64,000 bases of DNA from Panorpa germanica (Eukaryota; Arthropoda; Insecta; Mecoptera; Panorpidae): positions 29,618,535-29,682,534 of the forward strand of contig OY783203.1 in assembly GCA_963678705.1 (NCBI GenBank), given 5' to 3'. The notes below the pieces were generated by a model, which worked only from the letters and a program-made list of their open reading frames with translations, was not told the origin of the DNA and made no database searches. The position numbers were made by a program, and so were the translations under genes. Positions 58,660 through 64,000 of the stretch are shown here, in pieces. The first letter of the stretch is position 1. The number at the start of each line of letters is the position of its first letter.

Positions 58660-58959
58660 ATGGAATTAAGAAGAGGGGAGTACCAAGTGGGAGAAGAAAA
58701 ACAGAGGATACTATGAAGGAAGAGGAATGGTGGTAGAGGAGATTGAAAAGATGAGAAAAGAGTCACGAGAAGTGCAGCAGGTAATAAAGAAAAGGAGTAT
58801 AAAAGGGAAAGAGAGGTTGAAGAAGATGGAGTAATCAAGGAAGCGAGGTACAACGAGAGATATAGACAGTTGTAGGCGAGGAAGAGGTTGGAATACCTAG
58901 ATATACAGGGAAATAAGGAAATTAGAATGCTCACAAGTTATCAGGGTAGGAAACGACCC
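58660..58959 (+). pseudogene. LINE ORF2 fragment, upstream half of a nested block
   Basis: Purine-rich. Reads with stops and frameshifts as K-E-A-R-Y-N-E-R-Y-R-Q-L followed, after a stop, by A-R-K-R-L-E-Y-L. This is the R-Y-N-x-R-Y ... P-E-Y-L segment that sits just before the zinc knuckle in this LINE family. It is interrupted at 58960 by the conserved-frame repeat. A possible continuation appears at 60216-60370. The C/T-rich minus-strand frame at 58650-58934 is a shadow. Confidence 0.55.
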
Positions 58960-59094
58960 AGTAAACATTTAGGAGTCACTTTGCCATCATATTGAACATG
59001 CGTATAATTTTTTTGTCAAAGAATTCATATACAGATCAGTTTCTCACAGTCGTTCATACGATTAGTTTATTTCATCGGCTACAAATCGTGAAAC
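58960..59094 (+). repeat. conserved-frame repeat, copy 3, left part
   Basis: AGTAAACATTT then S-L-C-H-H-I-E-H-A-Y-N-F-F-V-K-E-F-I ... S-H-S-R-S-Y, a stop, then S-S-A-T-N-R-E. It differs from copy 2 here by loss of one whole codon and by substitutions. It is split by the hAT element that begins at 59095 and resumes at 60104. Confidence 0.65.
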
Positions 59095-60103
59095 CAGTGG
59101 CGTAGCTAGGTAACCAATGGGCCCCGGTGCAAAAAAAAAATCTGGGCCCCTAACTAAACTGTTTAGGTTTTTCAAGTCAGATATAAATATATATATATAA
59201 AAACTTTAAAGGTACAAAGCTATTAGTTTATCATCAACTCTTTATCGTACACTGTATACATATGTGTACACACATGTATGTGTATGTGTGTCTTGTGTGA
59301 GCTTTAGTGATCGCCTAGGTGAAGAGTTTAGGAATGTATACTTGGATTTATATTATTGGTATTAATCAATAAAACGAAGTAAATCAAAAGATGTATGCAT
59401 GTATGTATGTAAAACATTTATTGTACATAAAACATTAATAGTATATTACACACCGAGGGAAGAAAGTAAGACATTTCAACCCGCGTGCAAAACTGACCCC
59501 TATCCGAAGGCAAGGGTGGCAAACACGCGGACTGGAATATTCTACTTTCTTCACTAGCGGGTATACTATTTTGCACCAAATTATGTGGACTTATGTCACT
59601 CCTTTTATCTTATCCAGATCGATTATTATGATGTTTTAATAGTAGACCAAAGGAAATAAACATCTGCCTTTTCTGTATATTGTTAGCAATATTGGCCTCT
59701 AAGACTCTAAGTACAATCCTGCAGCTACTTTTGTTTCAGCTTAATCTCAACATAAACAACTCTAGAATGCGTACCTCTGCCTGAGAGAATTACGTAATAG
59801 ACTTAGACCCTTGACTGGTCCATGCTTCCCCCCTCCCTCATGTTCAGCGATAAATTTGTACACAAGTGAGTATGAAATACACTTTCAATAAAAAAAATTC
59901 ATTCTTATTTAGAATTTTTGGTATTGTTTATGTTTTTGTTATAAAAGTTTTGTATGCATTGTCGGGAATAACTATTTACTAAGAGTATTACTTCACTGTG
60001 AAACCGTTAAAATATAAATATAAGTTATAAAAGTCCGAGGGCCCCCTGAGTTTGGGGGCCCCGGTGCACTGCACCGACTCGCCCATACCTAGCTACGCCA
60101 GTG
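59095..60103. mobile_element. hAT-type element, 1009 bp, perfect 8-bp TSD
   Basis: Left end CAGTGGCGTAGCTAGG and reverse-complemented right end CACTGGCGTAGCTAGG differ at one base. The target duplication CGTGAAAC is perfect (59087-59094 and 60104-60111). The insertion cuts the conserved-frame repeat, whose other copies show the uninterrupted site, so the boundaries are certain. Subterminal GGGCCCC-rich blocks sit inside both ends. No open frame of transposase length exists, so it is non-autonomous. Termini of this CAGTGGCGTAGC type are very common in animal genomes. Confidence 0.95.
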
Positions 60104-60215
60104 CGTGAAACCACTCCACCTTTTAGAATACAAATGAAGATAAAGTTGATGCGAAGTATAATTGAAGTGCAATAGTGATAGAAACGTCACAAAACACGAC
60201 ATTTCACCAAATTGT
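60104..60215 (+). repeat. conserved-frame repeat, copy 3, right part
   Basis: Continues after the hAT insertion: T-T-P-P, then I-Q-M-K-I-K-L-M-R-S-I-I-E-V-Q and a TAG, then the shared 3' segment GATAGAAACGTCACAAAACA ... TTTCACCAAATTG. The reading frame agrees with copy 2, with one extra codon (K). Confidence 0.65.
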
Positions 60216-60370
60216 TGGGAAAGGAAGAGGAAGTAAATATTGTCGAGGATAGTAGGAAGGAAAAGTAACAACTGAAAGTTAAAAGCAGAGTGATTTTAGA
60301 TGGTCTGATGTTACGTAAGAGGGAAGGAATAAGATGTATGGTGGAAGTAATTACATCTTGAAACAGTATT
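60216..60370 (+). pseudogene. LINE ORF2 fragment, downstream half of a nested block
   Basis: 'GATAGTAGGAAGGAAAAGTA' then 'AGATGTATGGTGGAAGTAAT' and TACATCTTGAAACAGTATT resemble 'CAGCAGTAGGAAGGTGGAGC', GATGGACGGCAGAAGTAATT and 'AGTCTGAACAGAGTGATAG' in the 1.9-kb LINE copy. It is probably the remainder of the element interrupted at 58960, with the zinc-knuckle part missing. Confidence 0.4.
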
Positions 60371-60889
60371 AAATTTGTTTCTAGTTAAGCGGCAACTAAG
60401 CCGTCAGTTTTCAACTTTAGTGGCAATATTTGACCCATTTACTCCATGTGCAATCGTTTACACCTGTTTACTATTTCATTATAGCAAGTTTACTAAAGAT
60501 CTACCGCTTATTTTATGGGTCACATCTCCTCCGTATTATTTCACAAATGGCTGGCTGACTTAGTGCTTATTCATGGATTTTATATTTTCTTTATGGCTTT
60601 TGTAATATCTTATTAAACAGCTTCGACCGGTTTATTGATACTAGTACACACCTATAAAAGTACAGTAAACTCTCCCTAATCCGAATATAGCTAATTAGTA
60701 TTGGATATAGTACATTAAATCACATATCAAACTCTGCATATTGTGCAGGCAGGAATTTTCTTTTTTATTATGTAAAAGGACCTTGGTTTAATTAAGTGCT
60801 GTATTAAAAAAACTGTTATACTATAATACAGTCTGTTCACTTTTCACAAGTAGATATAAGATTTTTAGGAAAAAATTAATAATAACAAA
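60371..60889. other. AT-rich stretch, nothing recognised
   Basis: Short frame at 60375-60563 without motif. Confidence 0.4.
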
Positions 60890-61435
60890 TATAATGAAAA
60901 ATACAAGGGGATTTGGGAGAGAGAGATACCGGAATACATAGGAGAAAAAGAGACAAGGAACATAAGAAAAATCGCAAGATTTAGATTGGGAAACAAAGAG
61001 AAAGGCAGCAGGTAGTGGAAAAATATATGCAAGGTGTGCTGGAGAGTGATAGAAACGCTGGAGCACATTAAGTATACGTATGAGAAAAAAGTAAAATGTG
61101 AAAAGAAGATTGTGCAGTTAATAAAGGAAGGCAGTGAATGGAAGAGGTGGATGGAGGAGATAAAGAGAAGGAATGCGAAGAAAGAGAAGGAATGATAGAG
61201 TAGAAACACGAGTGAGAATAGCAGGAAGAGAGAAGCAGTTGTGGTTTAAATTATTTGTTTTGTTTTTGTTTTTATTATTATTATTTTTTTTTTAAGGAAT
61301 TAGAATGGGTAGTTAGAATAAGGATCACAAATAAAATGTAATTAAGCACAGTGATATGTAATTTAATGATTTAAAGCGGAAGAATGTAGTGCCTAATGGC
61401 AAAAACATTAAAATAAAATAATAATAATAGATTTC
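60890..61435 (+). pseudogene. LINE ORF2 C-terminus and 3' end, plus strand
   Basis: Reads I-P-E-Y-I-G, then R-F-R-L-G-N-K-E-K-G-S-R followed by TAG where Y is expected before W. It continues C-K-V-C ... E-T-L-E-H-I-K with the last cysteine of the knuckle replaced (Y-T-Y). Then V-Q-L-I-K-E-G, W-K-R-W-M-E-E-I-K-R-R and a stop near 61195. The 3' untranslated tail with 'CACAGTGATATGTAATTTAA' and a terminal 'GCCTAATGGCAAAAACATTA' plus AAATAAA matches the inverted copy at 27.1 kb. One premature stop and a lost metal ligand make it dead. No target duplication was identified. Minus-strand frames here (60821-61209) are shadows. Confidence 0.72.
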
Positions 61436-62381
61436 ATTGTAGGTCCAACCACGTGGACGATTTTTAAAAATTATAAATTTCTCTATGCTTAAAAAATTTG
61501 AATTAAGAAACAAATATGGCTACATATTTAAAATTATAATACCTTCTTATATTCATTAATAAATTTGCAAACGCAACGTGACTCCGCACATATTATTAAA
61601 TATATAATATAAATAAAAAAATACATTACGGAACTGTTGAAATATAAGTAGCAATAATTAGCAAGTGTATGCACAGAAATCATCTCAACTCCGTGAGTGT
61701 ACACTACAAGAAAAAGAAGAACTTATCTTTTTACACTGACATTTCTCTTAACCTCAAAATCTTATTACGAAAACCTTCTAAAAAATCGATGCAATCAATG
61801 ATTTAAAGATGCAGCACCCTGACTCACGTTTTGGCAAGTGACTCGCACATCGCATTATCGGAACTAACAGATTTTTATCTAATAGTGAGGAAAAATGCAA
61901 AATACATTCAAAATCTTTTACTAGTATATTAATTTAATAGTACTATAATATAATCCTGCATAATTATTGTAGAGTGAGATAGATCATCGGAAATATTGCT
62001 TAATTATTAGAGAGTCTCAGAGCAGTCTCACTGTAAAGACGTATACCACGATAATATGTCTTTTATTTATTACAGTGAATTTTATATTCCAAACATAAAT
62101 TAATTGGTCAAGTACATATCACTGACATTTTGAAACAACGTTAATTAAAAACAATAGCTGCGGAAGCAATACAGACCTGAATTAATAAAGTTGTTATTTC
62201 CATGGTAATAATTAAATATTTAAAATGATAAAATTATAAATAACAACTAGTGCTTACCCCCTTCGCAAACGACGACTGTCTTTTGTGTGTAAATTTAATT
62301 TCATTTCAAATTTTAATTCCATTAATAAATTGAAATATTAAACTAGTTCCATATTTATTTTAGATATAACAAATAATTTTT
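61436..62381. other. AT-rich stretch, nothing recognised
   Basis: No gene or repeat supported. Confidence 0.4.
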
Positions 62382-62890
62382 CATATAAACTGACTAAAAA
62401 AATATTATTTTTTCAATTTGTTCATTATTTGATCAACTTTTTTTCAAAATTTGTAATTTATTTTTCGATTTGTAAATTAGGTACCAAAGTTAGCCAATTT
62501 CAACTTTCTAGCCCTATTTTTACCCTCAGCAAAAACCGCCCCCAAATAAATTTTTTGAATTTTGAATTTTTTTTTCTTAATAACATATTTCATTATTATG
62601 TAATCCAAAATTTAGGTTTTTCCAAAGTGTCCTACCGCGCCCTCTAATGTTCTCAACGCCCTCTTTTCCAATTTTTCAATTTATAATTTTCAAAAAATGT
62701 TAGCATTGAACACCGTAATACACATGCCAAATTTCAACTTTCTATCTTTTATGAATTAAAAGTTATAGAGCAAAAAGTAAAACTTTTTTTTAGTTTTTCT
62801 AAAATTACAGGTTTCCAGGAAATTCCGGGGAAAATCCGAGGACGTCAAAAGTCTTAGAATTTTTTTCTCTACGAAACAGACAAATTGTCA
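62382..62890 (-). repeat. inverted-repeat left arm
   Basis: Reverse complement of the right arm, with scattered substitutions and small indels, by reading the two side by side. Confidence 0.85.
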
Positions 62891-63451
62891 AGAAAATGCG
62901 CGGACCCGTTTTCGAGCCATCATGCGAATCGCGTAAACATATAAACAAATAAATATACACCTGGAACATTATAATATAGGAGGATTAACGAATATTTTAT
63001 ACGTAGTAGTTAGTGCTGCGTGCTGTTGGTATAGGAAATAGAAGAAAGACAATTGACCTAGGAAACGATTAAGTTGCGTAAAACGTGTTGTTTAAGTCGT
63101 GTATAAGTAAAAACAGATTAGCTTTGGAATCTCCTTGGACTTATTTCGACAATACATGAGTTTTTTTATTCTTCGTATAAACAACCTTTGCACCACACAA
63201 ATTATCAATAATTTTGCTAATTTATCATGAAAAAGAAATATCAGTAAAGCTCTGCTAATAGTTCAAGGTTGCTTGATTGACAGTCAGGAAGAATCGATGT
63301 GATAGATACTACGAATTATGAATCCTATATTATAATGTTCCAACTGTTTGAATCTATTCTTATATTCTTATATTCTTATATGTTTATATTCTTATATGTT
63401 TGGTACTGAATTTTGTATGGCAGCGCGAAAACGGCTCCAGGGAAGTTTTTG

Positions 63452-64000
63452 AAAATTGCCTATTTCGTAGAGAAAAAAATTCTAAGACTTTTGGCGTCCT
63501 CAGATTTTTCCCTGAATTTCCTGGAAACCCGTTATTTTGGAAAAACTGGAAAAAAAGTGAGCCCTTTTTTGCTGTATTACTTTGAGTTAATAAGAGATTG
63601 AAAGTTGAAATTTTGCATCTGTATTAAGATATTCAATGCTAACATTTCTCAAAAATTAGAAATTCAAAAATTGAAAAAGAGGGGGTTGAAGAAATTCGGG
63701 GGCCCGGTAGGGAACTTTGGAGAAAGTTCATATTCTGGATTCTAGAATAATTAAGTATATTATTAATAAAAAAAAATTCAAAATTCCAAAATTTTATTTG
63801 GGGGCACGGGGGCAGTATTTGCCGAGAGTAAAAATTGTGCTAGAAAGTTGAAATTTTGTATATAGGCTAATCTTGGTAACTTATTTACGAATCGAAAAAA
63901 AAAATCCCAAAGTTTGAAAAAAAGTTGGTCAAATAACGCATAAATTGAAATAATTTTTTATTTTGACAAAAAAAATTATTTTTTTAGTCAATTTATATGT
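63452..64000 (+). repeat. inverted-repeat right arm
   Basis: Same orientation as the solo copy at 33.8 kb. It probably ends at or just past base 64000. Confidence 0.85.

Larger units (their letters stand above)
62382..64000. mobile_element. large inverted-repeat element, cut by the window edge
   Basis: Two arms in inverted orientation enclose a unique centre. The left arm is 62382 to about 62890 and the right arm about 63452 to 64000. The outermost shared sequence (ATATAAACTGACTAAAAAAA on the left, its reverse complement at the last bases on the right) reaches the window's end. The true right end and any target duplication are therefore not visible. The arms share TTTGTATATAGGCTA-type words, TTTGGGGGC, the CCTGGAAACC block and 'TCGTAGAGAAAAAAATTCTA'. 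A solo arm lies at 33767-34158. Long terminal inverted repeats with no transposase suggest a foldback-type or non-autonomous DNA element. The 61-62 codon frames at 63400-63601 are arm sequence. Confidence 0.85.

Noticed and set aside
63400-63601. Two overlapping frames of 61-62 codons
   Set aside because: They lie at the start of the inverted-repeat arm. The equivalent stretch at 33.77 kb and the left arm do not keep them open.

Overview
The window is AT-rich, intergenic or intronic DNA from an animal genome, most likely an insect. The evidence is the mix of transposon relics: an irritans-type mariner, a jockey-clade LINE tail, a second LINE family with a C-terminal CCHC knuckle, a tRNA-derived SINE family, and many small DNA-transposon derivatives with TA, TTAA, TAA or 8-bp target duplications. 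Long (TA)n arrays and homopolymer runs add to the eukaryotic picture. I cannot name the species or order. I found no intact host protein-coding gene, no rRNA, no functional tRNA gene and no CRISPR array. Nearly all open frames of 60-127 codons look like chance frames or lie inside repeats.

Layout. 0-5 kb: SINE tails, a decayed LINE 3' end (about 1.55-2.25 kb), a jockey reverse-transcriptase C-terminal relic (about 3.0-3.4 kb) and a 186-bp hAT-type MITE with a perfect 8-bp duplication (3.87-4.05 kb). 5-15 kb: a 670-bp TAA-flanked MITE (7.09-7.75 kb), a SINE (9.4-9.6 kb) and a GC-rich hAT-like element (10.05-10.45 kb). 15-32 kb: two TTAA-flanked MITEs of one family (15.3 and 30.9 kb), a 17-bp minisatellite (24.4 kb), an inverted LINE 3' end (27.1-27.4 kb), the first copy of an unrecognised repeat that carries a conserved open frame (28.75 kb) and the best-preserved SINE (30.7 kb).

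32-52 kb: a copy of a long inverted-repeat arm (33.8 kb), three copies of a second TAA-flanked MITE family (35.2, 49.0, 50.3 kb) and a complete but dead mariner with 30-bp terminal repeats and a TA duplication (38.31-39.55 kb). This stretch also holds a 138-bp hAT MITE (41.7 kb), a second copy of the 7-kb MITE (45.0 kb) and an unclassified element with (TA)n on both sides (46.7-47.05 kb). 52-64 kb: a second copy of the conserved-frame repeat (52.2-52.5 kb), a 70-bp GC-rich island that could be a small exon (52.95 kb) and a second copy of the unclassified element (53.9-54.2 kb). It ends with a nested block at 58.7-60.4 kb (LINE, then conserved-frame repeat, then a 1009-bp hAT element with a perfect 8-bp duplication), another LINE tail (60.9-61.4 kb) and a large inverted repeat that runs off the right edge (62.38-64.0 kb).

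There is no pathway or operon logic here. The useful content is repeat history: which elements inserted into which, which terminal repeats and duplications survive, and two or three non-repeat patches (the 52.95-kb GC island and weak candidates at 18.4 and 34.9 kb) where an exon of a surrounding gene could hide.
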